Shown one piece after another: positions 1 through 11,741 of a stretch of DNA of 40,000 nt; the stretch's first letter is position 1, and every line of letters begins with the position of its first letter. The stretch spans positions 7,826,259 to 7,866,258 of the forward strand of contig NC_135559.1 in NCBI RefSeq assembly GCF_964340395.1, in the 5' to 3' direction. The notes beneath the pieces were generated by a model. That model searched no databases. It saw only the letters and a list, made by a program, of their open reading frames with translations, and had not been told where the DNA came from. Made by a program: the position numbers and the translations under genes. This DNA comes from Glandiceps talaboti. Taxonomy: Eukaryota > Hemichordata > Enteropneusta > Spengelidae.

Positions 1-55
<55 letters not shown>
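1..55. repeat. (CA)n microsatellite
   Basis: Uninterrupted CA dinucleotide tract from the left edge, followed by CTCC-rich sequence. It would lie in an intron of the minus-strand lectin gene if that gene continues past the edge. Confidence 0.97.
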
Positions 56-57
<2 letters not shown>

Positions 58-137
58 CCCTCCCTCCCTACTTATAACTGATATATTGAGAAGTGCTTTC
101 GAATTCAATTTTTCAACTTCAGACAAATCTAACTTAC

Positions 138-1644
138 CGCGAGTCTCACAGACAGCGCCTTTTGGTCGAAAATCAACGTACTCGTCATCCCATCGTCCAT
201 TTTTATTGCCTTTAAACCTAAAGTAAAGAGAAAAAATGTACAAAATGAAGTATTCTTGTTAACCTGTCGTCAGAAAACTCTTACAGTACGTCTGTCATGT
301 TTGTAATTCTTTATAGTAGGTCTGATATAAAACCTAAAGTAATGGTCAAATCTCACGCATTCGAAATTATCAGTATGAAACATTCCATTATAGAGACACA
401 TTCCACTATTGTGCATTTGTTGAACTCCCATTAGACCTGTACATTCAAGTCTCTGGGGTGTTTTAATTCTTTCCTTGGATACGTTTTTAAACACAAGCGT
501 AAACATAGTTGTGTGCTTTATGTGAAGCGATAACCCGAGTGATTGGTTCCTGAATCTGTAGGATGAAGCCTTGACATTAGTAATTGAAAAAAAAAGTTGT
601 GGACAACATTTTCCTTACAAAACTCGAAGTCAATAACAAACTCAAAACATTTGAAGATAAAGAGACTTTAATTCTAAAAATCCCAAAGTGGACTAATGCC
701 ATTTTAAACTCATTATTAATAAACTTTACCGTATGATAATTTTACGTATATTTACAACGTTATCCTTGTATAATTACTTACCATAACTGAACACAGTCTT
801 GCCCATTTGGATCTCTTTTTGGGTTGTTATTCGGTTCGCCCGGTGCCCAGTGTTCGTAGTCTTCCTCGCAAAGACCCTGGCGGACATTTTGATATGACCA
901 TACAAAGTGGTCCTCTACCTTCAAATCGTTCAGACCAATCCAGAAGCCCAAGTGCGGAATACACGAGTTGTCATCCCATTCATTACTTTGGATGTATGAT
1001 ACGACAGCCTGGTCTTTTTGTTGTGTATCCAGGATAGCTAGGCCGTGATGAAAATGGTTACACATAGCATTGGCATTATAGCAGTAAGGACGACAGTTTT
1101 CGACTTGTTCGCAGTAGAAGTGGTAGATAACACAATCACATCCAGGATCCAATTTTAATTTGCAGGACCCTATATTAAAGGAAAAAGACAAGACAATATC
1201 AATCACTATCATTTCCCATAATACTCTCTCTGAAATACAATATCCGAAGATATAAATAAAAAATTCTCATCCGATCATGGCAATCATCATTCAAACCTTC
1301 GGAAGAAGAGTTAATGAAATTTTCAAAAATGTTGATACGGTTTGATACAGTCGCCAGTTCTTCTATTACCTTTGCCTCTTTTATATTACCATGAACGCTT
1401 TCACTACCTGAATATCGATTTCAACGATACGAGTTATGCACTGCATTGATGAGAAAGTGATATCTCTGGTCAGGGTTTTATTGGAAGATGGTGAAACGTT
1501 TTCAGAAAGTACCAACGATAAATAATTTAAAAATAGAATAAATCGTATGAAATTTGCAGATTAAACGTCATTTATTTTAACACACAGACACACACTGTCT
1601 GCCTGTCTATTTGTCAGTTTCTCTGTCTCTCTGTCTCACTGTAT

Positions 1645-1733
<89 letters not shown>

Positions 1734-2547
1734 CGTTAGATGCTCTACTTACCTTGATATGTCTATAGTGTTTGTTGAAAAGAAAAGATGAATAACATAT
1801 TTAAACATGATCGCATTTTCTACCACGACTTGTACTTTTTTACTCCACTCGCCTTAAGGATAGTCCTGATCAAGATTTGCTACTCTATACTACTATAGTT
1901 GTCGTTCATCATGGTAGAAATGAGTTTTTTAGCCAATGGAGTGTACTTGGCAACAAATTACCAAATAATCTGCCAAATACAGAAAATTATTCCATCTACC
2001 GATTTGGCATGAACAAATCTGAATACACTCCGAGGCCGCTAAAATGACATGACATAAAGTACCTGAAAAATCTGCTAAAAATAGAAAACGATTTCTATCA
2101 GCGTGACACTAAAAATCTGAATAGACCCCCAAGGCACATGCACACCAAATATGAAAGCAATCAGTCGAAAATATCAATTTTGACCAAAAAATATGAAATA
2201 AACTTGCTGAAAATAGACAATGACACATAGTCTTCGCATGAAAAATCTGAATAGCCTACTAATGGAAATACACATGAAATATATCAAAATAATCAGAAAA
2301 TCGGTTTCAGAAAGGGGATCAAAATAGAAAAAGTCGAAAAACGCAGGACGGTGGCGCTAAAAAAAAGCCTATCACTAGACAGTCGACAGGGAAAGACCAC
2401 AATCCGACTTCATGATTTAACGACAAGTTAAGATATAATAGCACTCACTTCACTGTATCCATTACAAGGCCAGTTGCCGAGCTGGGCTGATGCATACGAC
2501 AAAGCACACAGGAACGCAAACACCAATTTCAATTTGATCTCCATCAT
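138..2547 (-). CDS. Secreted C-type lectin-like protein, 3' end beyond left edge
   Basis: Three minus-strand exons are visible. Exon 1 (2547-2449) encodes a signal peptide: tandem Met, a hydrophobic core and an ASA|Q cleavage-like site. Exon 2 (1169-782) carries most of a C-type lectin domain: a Cys-rich N-terminal part, a WIGL core and a GEPNNN motif of the EPN class, which in known lectins binds calcium and mannose-type sugars. Exon 3 (217-138) completes the split Trp codon and continues GRWDDE...AVCE, with WDD in the place of the usual WND and the last conserved Cys. Donors GTGAGT and GTAAGT and pyrimidine-rich acceptors support the model. Exon 3 ends in phase 1 at a GTAAGT donor, so at least one more exon and the stop lie off the window. 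The strong exon 1 donor (phase 0) does not match exon 2 (phase 1): either a small exon is missing or the weaker donor 8 bases earlier is used. Sugar specificity is inferred from the motif only. Confidence 0.85.
1648..1729. repeat. (CT)n microsatellite
   Basis: About 40 uninterrupted CT units within intron 1 of the lectin gene, preceded by degenerate CTGT/CTCTGT sequence. Confidence 0.97.
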
Positions 2548-2559
2548 TGTGTCTTTACT

Positions 2560-4430
2560 CTTATACAATTACACTGTAAAAAAAGTCGAGATTAATAATT
2601 TAAAAGTATCGTTCATGGAGAGTGTTATCTTGTACAGAATTTCAATCTTTGGAATTAAACGTCATATCCTGGAAATATTTTAACTATTTTCTGTCACTGT
2701 GAATTGACAACCTAACTATTGGAGAAGACACAACAGACTTTTAACGTCACAGCTAGTGTTACTCATATAAACATATCACTTAGTTTGAATGTACGATGTG
2801 ATATGTACAAAAATAAGATAACTCTCTAGACAAAGTGAAATCTCTACCACAACTGCGTGTTCATTTTGACCGAGCTGTTGTTTTGTAAACAACAAGCCAC
2901 AGACGAAGAACGCAAAACATATATGCAGTGATGTGTGCAAGTAATTATAATAATGATTAATAATGCTCATATATTTCCCTAGTTATAAAACATCACATGA
3001 AGATAAAAGTTGAACGTAAACAAGCTTATAACTATTTCTCAACAAAAGACTAAAATACAATTAATTTCGGTATGCTTAATATGCAGGCCTTGGACGATCT
3101 TTCTCATTCAGAACACATACAGTTGGAAATATTCGAAAAGAAAACAAAAAAACTCACCTAACTCAAGCGCCCGCGTATCTTCTCTTCGACTTGATGGATG
3201 ACTTCAGAAGTTGACACACTTGGTAGAATAAGGGGTTATTTAACTATTTTTTCCATCCGGGGGTTCTCTTTTCAACCACAATATCTCCTCATGTGAAATG
3301 GTAGACAAGATGCAAATGATTCCAGTATTGTAATTTTTATTAAACCTGTTGCTCTTAGTAGTTCTGGTTAACGTTATCACGAGAGAAGTCGTTTGATTTG
3401 ACCGTTTTCTAAAGAGTAGGTCTCCATATTCATCAATTGAATGCGTAATTGGTTTTATATACAAAGGTAAAAAGTGTGTTTGTGAAATATGGTCAGTGAA
3501 TCTATATTGTCAGATCTGTTGTGGTGTAATCTTTTGATATTTTCTCCAATGGGTTTGGACAGTAACGTGAGTTGACTGAACAATGAGTCAAAAACTTTAC
3601 TCTATCAAATTAAAAACACCCGCAACACTATGTCCACTTTTATAATCACTTGTTTCATTTCTACTGCTAATTAAGGGAAATACAAGAATCGATAACTCGG
3701 GAAAGTTTTACAATGAAAATGTCTTACGTATTGTAATTTTATATGTCAAACTTCCCCCCCCCCCCCGTTTTATGCCCACTGCTCTTAGTCGTTGTGAAAT
3801 AGTCATACAAGTTTTAATCCATCGTATGGTTTTCATAACAGAAGTCGTTTGATTTGACCGTTTTCTAAAGAACTGGTCTCCGTATGCATCAGTTTATCAA
3901 AGAGTAATTATTTCTATACAAAGATGAAAAGTGTGTTTGTGAAATATGGTCAGGAAATCTATATTGTCAGATCTGTTGAGGTATTATCTTTTCATATTTT
4001 CTCCAATGGGTGTGGACAGTAACGTGAGTTGACTTAATAATGAGTCAAACACTTTACTCTATCAAATTGGAGACACCTTCAACCCCATGTCCACTCCCAT
4101 AATGACCTGTGTTTCGTTTCTATTGTTCCTTAAGGGAAATACAAGAATTGTATATATAACTCAGGAAAGTTTTACAATACCACCTAGAGTGTTCATCATA
4201 CTACAGTCTGTGCCTTAGATAATGTCATGTCAAAGTTTGACCTCCTCGGTTTCATTTTTTTTTTGGTGTGCGATTAAATATAGTTTGGTGTTATGTTGTG
4301 TGATATGGTATTGTGTCATGTGGTGTAGTGTTGTGTAGTGTTCTGAGCTGTTCTTTAGAAGTGTAATGTGGCATATCTTGTTGTCTTTAAACCTCGACTG
4401 GGTTAGAGATTACGTTTGATATAGCAATGA
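2560..4430. other. Gene-free stretch with a local segment duplication
   Basis: No supported coding exon. Two diverged direct copies of about 330 bases occur at 3385-3714 and 3841-4178. Both share the run beginning GAAGTCGTTTGATTTGACCG, a block around GTAACGTGAGTTGACT, and a block ending near GGAAAGTTTTACAAT. A poly-C tract (about 3751-3766) lies between the copies. The short open frames here (such as 2474-2683 and 3240-3464) show no domain and are treated as chance. Confidence 0.75.
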
Positions 4431-4440
4431 ATTCGAATGT

Positions 4441-4503
4441 AGATATAGGATGAGACAGCTGAGATGTTTGCGACGAACATCTCAGCTGTCCCATCTTATA
4501 TCT
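4441..4503. repeat. Short palindrome / hairpin, 28-bp arms
   Basis: The left arm 4441-4468 pairs with the right arm 4476-4503 with two mismatches around a 7-base loop. The core arm is GACAGCTGAGATGTT. No flanking target duplication was recognised. It could be a tiny MITE remnant or a cruciform-forming palindrome. Confidence 0.85.
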
Positions 4504-4782
4504 CTTACTTTAAATATAGACTTATGGAAAAGAAAATTGTATATGAGGGGAAATGTCTCTCTCAAAAGGCTCGATCATAACCCAATTTAGATTTGACATA
4601 TTCTTTCCCAAAATAGAAACAGGGAGATTCTGTGTTCTTGAATTCGCAGACAGGAAATGTGACTTTTGCTAAAATTCAATAGATAATAAAAAAACCCACC
4701 ACTTTTTGTGTTATTGTAGTCTATACATGGACCTCAGGAAAGTATTACTAGACAAAATAACAACTTCTTTAGTAATATGAAT

Positions 4783-4837
4783 TTAATTAATTAATTAATT
4801 AATTAATTAATTAATTAATTAATTAATTAATTAATTA
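4783..4837. repeat. (TTAA)n microsatellite
   Basis: Tetranucleotide AATT/TTAA tract of about 14 units. Confidence 0.95.
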
Positions 4838-4945
4838 CAGTAATGTTTTAATCATTACAAATTATTGAATTGATAACAAACGTTTTACTGGAGGATTTCA
4901 ATGACAGGAAACACATCATCGATCTAAAGCTGAGACATGCGACAA

Positions 4946-5737
<792 letters not shown>

Positions 5738-5766
5738 TGTGTTTGCGGTGCACACACGCCTGCATA

Positions 5767-5973
5767 CCAATCTGATTAAAATCCGATTTAGATGTCGGCT
5801 AATCATTCATTGCTATTTTACCTTCGTTATTTTGCTTGAATTTACCTCTAGAGGAGGCGATCAGGCTAAAAATGTAAACATGTACTACGAAGGTCAATTC
5901 AGGCAAAATAACGAAGGTAAAATAGTAATGAATGATTAGCCCGGACATCTACATCGGATTTTAATCAGATTGG
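5767..5973. mobile_element. Foldback MITE with 76-78-bp inverted arms
   Basis: Left arm 5767-5842 and right arm 5896-5973 are near-perfect inverted repeats starting CCAATCTGATTAAAATCCGA; about 53 bases lie between them. Outside the arms are CCTGCATAC (5759-5767) and CCTGCCTAC (5974-5982), a possible 9-bp target duplication with one mismatch and a one-base overlap with the arm. A 9-bp duplication is typical of Mutator-like elements; the assignment is tentative. Confidence 0.75.
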
Positions 5974-5989
5974 CCTGCCTACCTACTTT

Positions 5990-6780
5990 TTTTTGTTTCT
6001 TCAATGGGTGGGATCAATGAAGATAGGTACTGAGGACATTCTCGTAAAGTGTAAGAAATGTATAAAAACTTCGTATGAATGGTAAAATTGCATTCGAAAA
6101 ATAAAAATATTAAATGTAAAAATAAAAAGAATCGCGCGCCTACCCAAGTCTATCATGGTATTTGTAAATAAGTGCTCGTTCTAGGTTGTGATTTCGAGTC
6201 ATCAATAATCTTTACAGCCTGGATGGGTTTTTGCGGACCTCGGTCGTGTGGCGGAAGGGCCCGACTTTAGGAGGGCACGTAAGCCGTACGTATACGACCG
6301 AGAAATGACAGCGACAGAGAGAGACAGACAGAGGCATAGTTATGGTTAATTTTAGGGAGTTTATGGGATGAGAAGAGCGCCCGCAACGGTTGGTCTTTCA
6401 GTGAAGTGTTTAGTTTGCGTTGAATCTGTAAATTTCCAAAATATATATTGACATAACACCATGCACAAATAGTTTCTTAGTATACTGAGTTTACTCATGA
6501 GTACAAGTGATTACTTGGGGTTACAACACTTCCTACAAACTTTTAGATTTTTTTTTTTTTTTTAAATATCAGCATGGACGTGGAAAACATATTGTTTAGC
6601 ATTGTTTCTTTCCATTAAAAAAAATAGAAATTATTTACACGAATCAAAATCGAAATAAATACCTATTCCTCATCCGTATGGCATGCGCTTCAGTAATTTT
6701 CGAACCTTGTCTCCTTTCCCCTTCTTACCACTGAGGGCGCGAGTTGTTGTCATGACCTTCAGTAGAGGTCACAATTCATA
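5990..6780. other. Gene-free stretch with a GC-rich hairpin island
   Basis: No coding exon seen. At 6238-6302 a GC-rich island in AT-rich DNA is bounded by CCTCGGTCGT and its inverse ACGACCGAG. It may be a fragment of an old interspersed repeat. An oligo-T run occurs near 6547-6562. Confidence 0.5.
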
Positions 6781-6789
6781 TGACCTGCA

Positions 6790-6811
6790 TCATGTGACCA
6801 CTGTCACATGA
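6790..6811. promoter_or_regulatory. Paired TCATGTGA E-boxes upstream of the sialidase
   Basis: TCATGTGA at 6790-6797 and its inverse TCACATGA at 6804-6811, about 260-280 bases before the sialidase ATG. TCATGTGA is the M-box class of E-box recognised by MITF/TFE factors, related to the CLEAR element GTCACGTGAC of lysosomal genes. Functional use is inferred; similar motifs also occur elsewhere in the window. Confidence 0.4.
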
Positions 6812-7069
6812 TCGATCCAGCAAAACTTGAACGGAAGGAAAACATTCTGTCCTTCGATGTTGGCTGTAGTCTAGATAAGGTGTACTGGTATTGCACAGAA
6901 GGATCACGCCTCGACTACATTTCGTGACAGACTGGTGTCTACTTAGTGGTTTTATCCAACGATTATCCCGATCTGTGACTGGTAATATTTGTTATTCGAA
7001 GTTAAACTAACTGCGAACTTGCACACTTTCAAGTTTCAAGTCAAGCTGTGCCTGGTTTATTTTTTCGCA

Positions 7070-10000
7070 ATGTACGTGCACATACCAACATACTTCGCCT
7101 GGTTTTCCGTTATTGCCGTTGTTGTTACAAACACTGGACTATGCACGGCAATTACACCTGTCGTCATACACGAGGATATTATCTGGGAGACCGGGCTAGG
7201 TGAAATTTCCGCCTACAGAAGTCCCGTAATGGTCAACACACCGGGAGGACTTCTTGCTTTCTGTGGCGCTAGGAAATACTCTTCTGCAGATACCGGTGCC
7301 GTGCCGATCTTATCCCTTGCCGATTTCGTCCCCCACGCATGCGCATATTATCCAACAGGGCTTCGCGGGATCAGATCGGCAGCTAAAGCTGCCGATTTCG
7401 GTTCCGTTGCCGATTTCGACCCTCGACTCAAAAATCAAGTTCATGCTAAAATTTCTTTCGTATAATCTATCCGGTGATCACTGTTAAAGTGTCTAAGTTC
7501 GTATAAAATGTATATATACGTTTGGGGAAGTGGATCATTCGGTTAAAGTCGATCGGAACACAGAATAGCTAAAGCTGCCGATTTCGATAACGCCAAAAAC
7601 AACACATTACTATACTGATTAAAAGTGGCCGCCCATATTCACAAGTATGTCGGCAAAATCTTACACAGTGTCATCTACAGGCGCATTAAACACACGCTCA
7701 CGCTTAGGCCATAACCATTATGACATATTAATCAAAGCAATTAATTGTTTCATGCCGAAAACACCTTTAAAAAGAAAGTGGCTTGGAAATCGGGGGTTAG
7801 AGAAGTCTACGTCCGGTGGGCCGTTTTATGAATAGAAACCATGTTGGATAGTCTGCGCATGTGCGGGGACGAAATCGGCAAGGGATAAGATCGGCACGGC
7901 ACCGGAGCGAAAATCATTACCATGCGACGATCTCTTGATAAGGGACAAACATGGAAACCTACCGTTTTTCTTGTTGACGATTTTGATGCCCCGAATGGAC
8001 TCAATATTGGCATAGTTGTTGTCGACACTGATAAAAAAATGATGCTTATGACATTCTCGTTTTGTGTGCATAATTATTGTCCTGAACATGTTCCTAGAAA
8101 TTACATCATGAGAAGCTACGACTGGGGTTATTCTTGGACAGAACCTGAAGATATGGCGGTAAAGAGTCCACTTTTTCAAGGATGGCCGTATGGATTTGGT
8201 CCTGGATATGGAATTATCAAACAACACAAACCAAACATTGGACGTATATTTGGTTGTGGGCATTCGGTAGATAGGAACCACTTGGCATCACAAGCTATGT
8301 ACTGTTTGTATAGTGATGGTAGGTGTCTGTTTTAATAATCTTAATGGCCAGGGATTCAATCTCATGTTCATGCATTAGTGTTATCACCAGTGTAGCCATA
8401 ATTATGACAGGATCATTCTTTGGTCTGGACCAATTTTTTCTGTAACTCTGTCAGACAAATGTTTTTTTAACACTTAAATTTTAATTGTAATATGAATTCG
8501 CCTCATAATAAAACATTTCACACCGTTTAATTCCAAAGGGGACAGAATGCATTCATATAAAAATTTGCGCAATTGTTTTGACTATTTTTATATTGCGTGG
8601 GAATAAAATGTTTATATCATCTTTATCGAACATAGAGTAGTCAAAATATCCACATGTATGCCTTCTGCCCCCTGTGGTATTTGTATAGCACAGGGCCTTG
8701 GCTTTCTGCTTGATAGTGTGTTTCACTGGTATAATCACTTACAAGCATCAAAAACTGGCTTGTTATGAACTCTGCCTTCCTGTGGGCTAGACTACTCAAC
8801 AAGTTTCAGGTTTGGTTGCAGTTGGTTTCAAATTCAAAACTTTTTTTTTGCTGCCAGAGGCAAAATGCTTGGTTTGTTGTAGAGAGTTTCTTGACATAGT
8901 AACCCCAAAACAAAGTTTGGGATTAGGTGAACCCTGATCTGAAAGAGTCTAAAGAAAGAAGTTAGATCGATCTGTTAATATGTGTCTTTCTGTTTTCACT
9001 CCAGATGGTGGTGATACATGGACCATTGGTGCCACACTCTATTCTATTCCATATGGGGTTCCTAAGAAAGGAGGTGACTTCATGCCAGGAGAAACCCAGG
9101 TTTGTACAACTGTATCCATAGCAACTGTACTAACTAATGAATTTTCCCTAGGCATTTCTCAGCAAAGTGAAGTTCCCCAAGGTATTTCTGGGCAAAACGA
9201 ATTTTCCCAAGGCATTTCTGGGCAAAATGACTTTGGTACCAGCCATGGTGTACTAGTATTTTCTGAAGATAAAAATGTTTCATTACATTATGTCTGCATT
9301 ATATGATAGTGGAATTCTATCAGTTGTTAATGATTATTATAAACAATATTCAACTTAGTTTCAAATGCGACTTCATTTTCATAAAAAAAAATAAAAATAG
9401 AAATATTGAAGAAAAAAGCAAAAGCTGTTACATTCTGACCTTTGTCTCCTGACCTTGCAATAACAAATAACGTCTAATGAGCTGTCTGACATCAAAGATA
9501 AAAATCAACCATTTATGTCCTTCAACTATTTTTAAATTCATGAAAAATCAACAACAGTCAGCTTCCTCTAAGTCTACACTAGCTGCAAGTGGGATGTTTT
9601 TTTCAACTAACCAAAGATATATTCACTAAAAATTGGTCAATTACTTATAAAAAAGACATTGTATTTGTTTATTAGTTGTCAATATTATCTGTAGGTAGTG
9701 TAATTGACAAGTTTGAATTTTGAGTGAAAGCTTGCTTTATAATCTGTCACCATCATGTTAAAACTGTGCTGGTTGTAAGTAGAGTATCATTTTATGATCA
9801 GACTGATCAGCATTCACATTGCAACCTTCTTTCCTACCACATCCTCTGCTGGGGTGACTTACGCACAATACTGGGTCAAATTTTGCCAAATTACTGTAAC
9901 CATTCAACAGCAAATGGCAGTGGCAAGGATTGAAATGACAACTTGCAGATTCAGAACCAACCACTCTAATGATTCAACCATCATGACGCCACATGAATGA

Positions 10001-11181
10001 TAATATCAAGCACAGCATATAGTATACCATGCACAAACCAAGTTGTACATGTTCAGATAGAAAGTGTGGAATTTATACCCTGGTTGTTCTTCATCACAAC
10101 ACATGTCTACATCATTGGTTCTGCGATGTGCAAATTATGAATCAAAACATTCTCAATTAACATTATTTTCTTTATGCTTTATCATTCTCCTACATTTTCT
10201 TCATTCTGTTGGAAAATCCTCGTCTTTGAATCATAGTGACAAGGCCCCCTATGGACAAACACACAATGTCTCGCAAGCTTAATAAATGAACTTCGTTCAT
10301 TTAGGCCAAACCCTCTCCACTAAACGAATGTTCACAAGTGCTACAAGGACACGTTTATATATGGTGTAAATCGTTGCAAAAATTGATTGATGCCATGTTA
10401 ATAAAACATGGTAAACACATGAAAGTACAAACATAAAACCAGCACTACTGTAAGTTTGTATCATATTACCAGTAAAATTTTAATGAACTTATCAACATCT
10501 CAGTAGTAAATACAGAACCTGTTATTATCATTGAGGGCGTGAAAGTTGTCTAAATTTTGTTAGAAGTGCAAAAACAAAGTTCAGCAGTTGCTTTGACCCC
10601 CCCCCCCCAAAAAAAAACAACAAAAAAACTAAGTCCGTTTATTGAGCTTGTGTGACATCACACAATCATCCTGTATGTCACTTGTATTTTCCTTAGCTGA
10701 ACGAAGAGAAATATTGGGATTGAATATCTAAATATCTCATTTCCATTTTGCATTTATGTCCTCTCATTCTCCATTTCAGCCATTGGAATTACCAGATGGA
10801 AGTATATTGGTGAACACTCGTAATTCAGAAGCCTTCCATTGTCGTTGTCGAATTATTGCCCAAAGCTATGATGGTGGTGCATCATTCTCTTTTTCGAATG
10901 TTACCATCAATGAAGAATTGGTGGATCCTGGCTGTGAGGGCAGTACAATCATACATAATAACATTGTGTATTTCTCCAATCCAAACACACATTCTGGCAG
11001 ACTGAACATGACTGTGAAATACAGTACAGATTTTGGTAAACATTGGGATGTCGCCGTTAATGTGTATTCTGGCAGCAGTGAGTATTCCTGCCTATCACCA
11101 ATTGATGACAACAACATTGGAGTGTTGTATGAAAGAGATGGTTATCACAAGATGGGATTTGCTAAGATACGATTAAATTAG
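7070..11181 (+). CDS. NEU1: Sialidase-1 (lysosomal neuraminidase) homologue
   Basis: Exo-sialidase of the GH33/NEU1 type, which removes terminal sialic acids in lysosomes. Exons: 7070-7295, 7908-8318, 9005-9099, 10780-11181 (TAG), giving 377 residues in phase; human NEU1 has 415. An N-terminal hydrophobic signal runs over residues 1-28. The arginine motif appears as Y-R-S-P (R50) in place of FRIP. The predicted acid/base Asp is D74 in SSAD. Asp boxes: SLDKGQTW (84-91), SYDWGYSW (145-152), SDDGGDTW (211-218), then degenerate SYDGGASF and STDFGKHW. ELPDG, VNTRN, ELVDPG and the Tyr of YSCL match conserved C-terminal parts of NEU1. NVT and NMT are possible glycosylation sites. The ATG at 7070 is the first in frame next to the signal. 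The exon 3 donor is a weak GTTTGT. The first interruption is wholly a transposon; if it is not spliced, this allele is broken two codons after D74. Confidence 0.9.
7297..7901. mobile_element. TIR DNA element forming the whole first sialidase intron
   Basis: Inverted arms of about 60 bases (7297-7357 and 7840-7901) start TGCCGTGCCGATCTTATCC and differ at only a few positions. CCGG flanks both ends (7293-7296 and 7902-7905) as a target duplication. Removing the element plus one CCGG rejoins codons Asp-Thr-Gly-Ala-Lys in frame, matching the NEU1 family's D-E-G-A-K. The motif GCCGATTTCG recurs inside at about 7319, 7390, 7410 and 7577 and inverted in the right arm. No transposase frame is seen, so it is nonautonomous. 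GT at 7296-7297 straddles the TSD/element junction and AG at 7906-7907 lies in host sequence just past the second CCGG. Using them keeps frame and drops one Gly. Both sites are weak and there is no pyrimidine tract. Confidence 0.85.
9140..9235 (+). repeat. 30-bp minisatellite in sialidase intron 3
   Basis: Three copies of a 30-base unit containing GGCATTTCTGGGCAAAA, 40 bases past exon 3. The unit length is a multiple of three, so the exon frame stays open through it and would encode repeats of FSQGISGQNE before a stop at 9304-9306. Confidence 0.8.
10062..10730. repeat. Dispersed repeat copy in sialidase intron 3
   Basis: Segments around 10064-10310 and 10650-10725 resemble 36125-36410 in an NT5DC intron. 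Shared parts include the run ending TCCTTAGCTGAACGAAGA (CCTCAGCTGGACGAAGA in the other copy) and the block around ATGAATCAAAACATTCTC. In this copy other sequence, including a poly-C/poly-A stretch at about 10594-10627, lies between the two parts. Confidence 0.55.
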
Positions 11182-11287
11182 AAATTAGTAACGTAACTTG
11201 TCCGCTATCCATATCTGTTTCACAAATATGGAATAGCTGTGTCATGTAGACGTGAGCCAAGGATCCAGAATCTGGTTTTAACTTTAA

Positions 11288-11737
11288 AGGGAACACCACT
11301 CCAGGAAATAAAGGCATTTCCAAAAAATCTGGGTTCAAGAGAGTCATTTTATGATTTAACATTGCATAAACTTCACACGATTACCAAGAAACATCAAATC
11401 AAAACTTTATTCACATTCATTGTCTAGCAGTAAACCAGCATTGCCTCATGGGAGTTGGCAGACATACATATGTATTAGAGGAACTAATGAATATTCATGA
11501 CTGTTTATTGATGGCAATAAGCACTTGAATATTTACTGTTCATCTAATACATATGCATATCTGTTGACTCCCATGAGGCAACACTGGACCACTGCTAAGA
11601 TAGTCATACAACAATGAATGTGAAACAAGATTTATATGATGGCAAATAGTAAAATGTATATAGTGTTAAATCATGAAATAACTCCAGAACCCAAAATTCC
11701 TGAAGAATGTCTTTATTTCCTGGATCAGTGTTCCCCT
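11288..11737. mobile_element. TTAA-flanked MITE, family member 1 (most complete)
   Basis: Termini AGGGAACACCACTCCAGGAA and the inverse near TTCCTGGATCAGTGTTCCCCT lie directly inside TTAA (11284-11287 and 11738-11741). Inner inverted blocks are GTCATTTTATGATTTAA against TTAAATCATGAAATAAC, and a central palindrome built around GCCTCATGGGAGTTGGCAGA. TTAA duplication is characteristic of piggyBac-like transposons; no transposase is present. Four related copies lie in NT5DC introns. Confidence 0.85.
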
Positions 11738-11741
11738 TTAA

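Noticed and set aside
270-506. 78-codon minus-strand open frame inside the lectin gene, protein-like composition
   Set aside because: It lies in the intron between two well-supported lectin exons, has no lectin or other domain and no matching splice sites; its length is plausible by chance.
7826-8281. Minus-strand open frame of 151 codons opposite sialidase exon 2
   Set aside because: Shadow of the coding exon; the plus strand carries clear Asp boxes.
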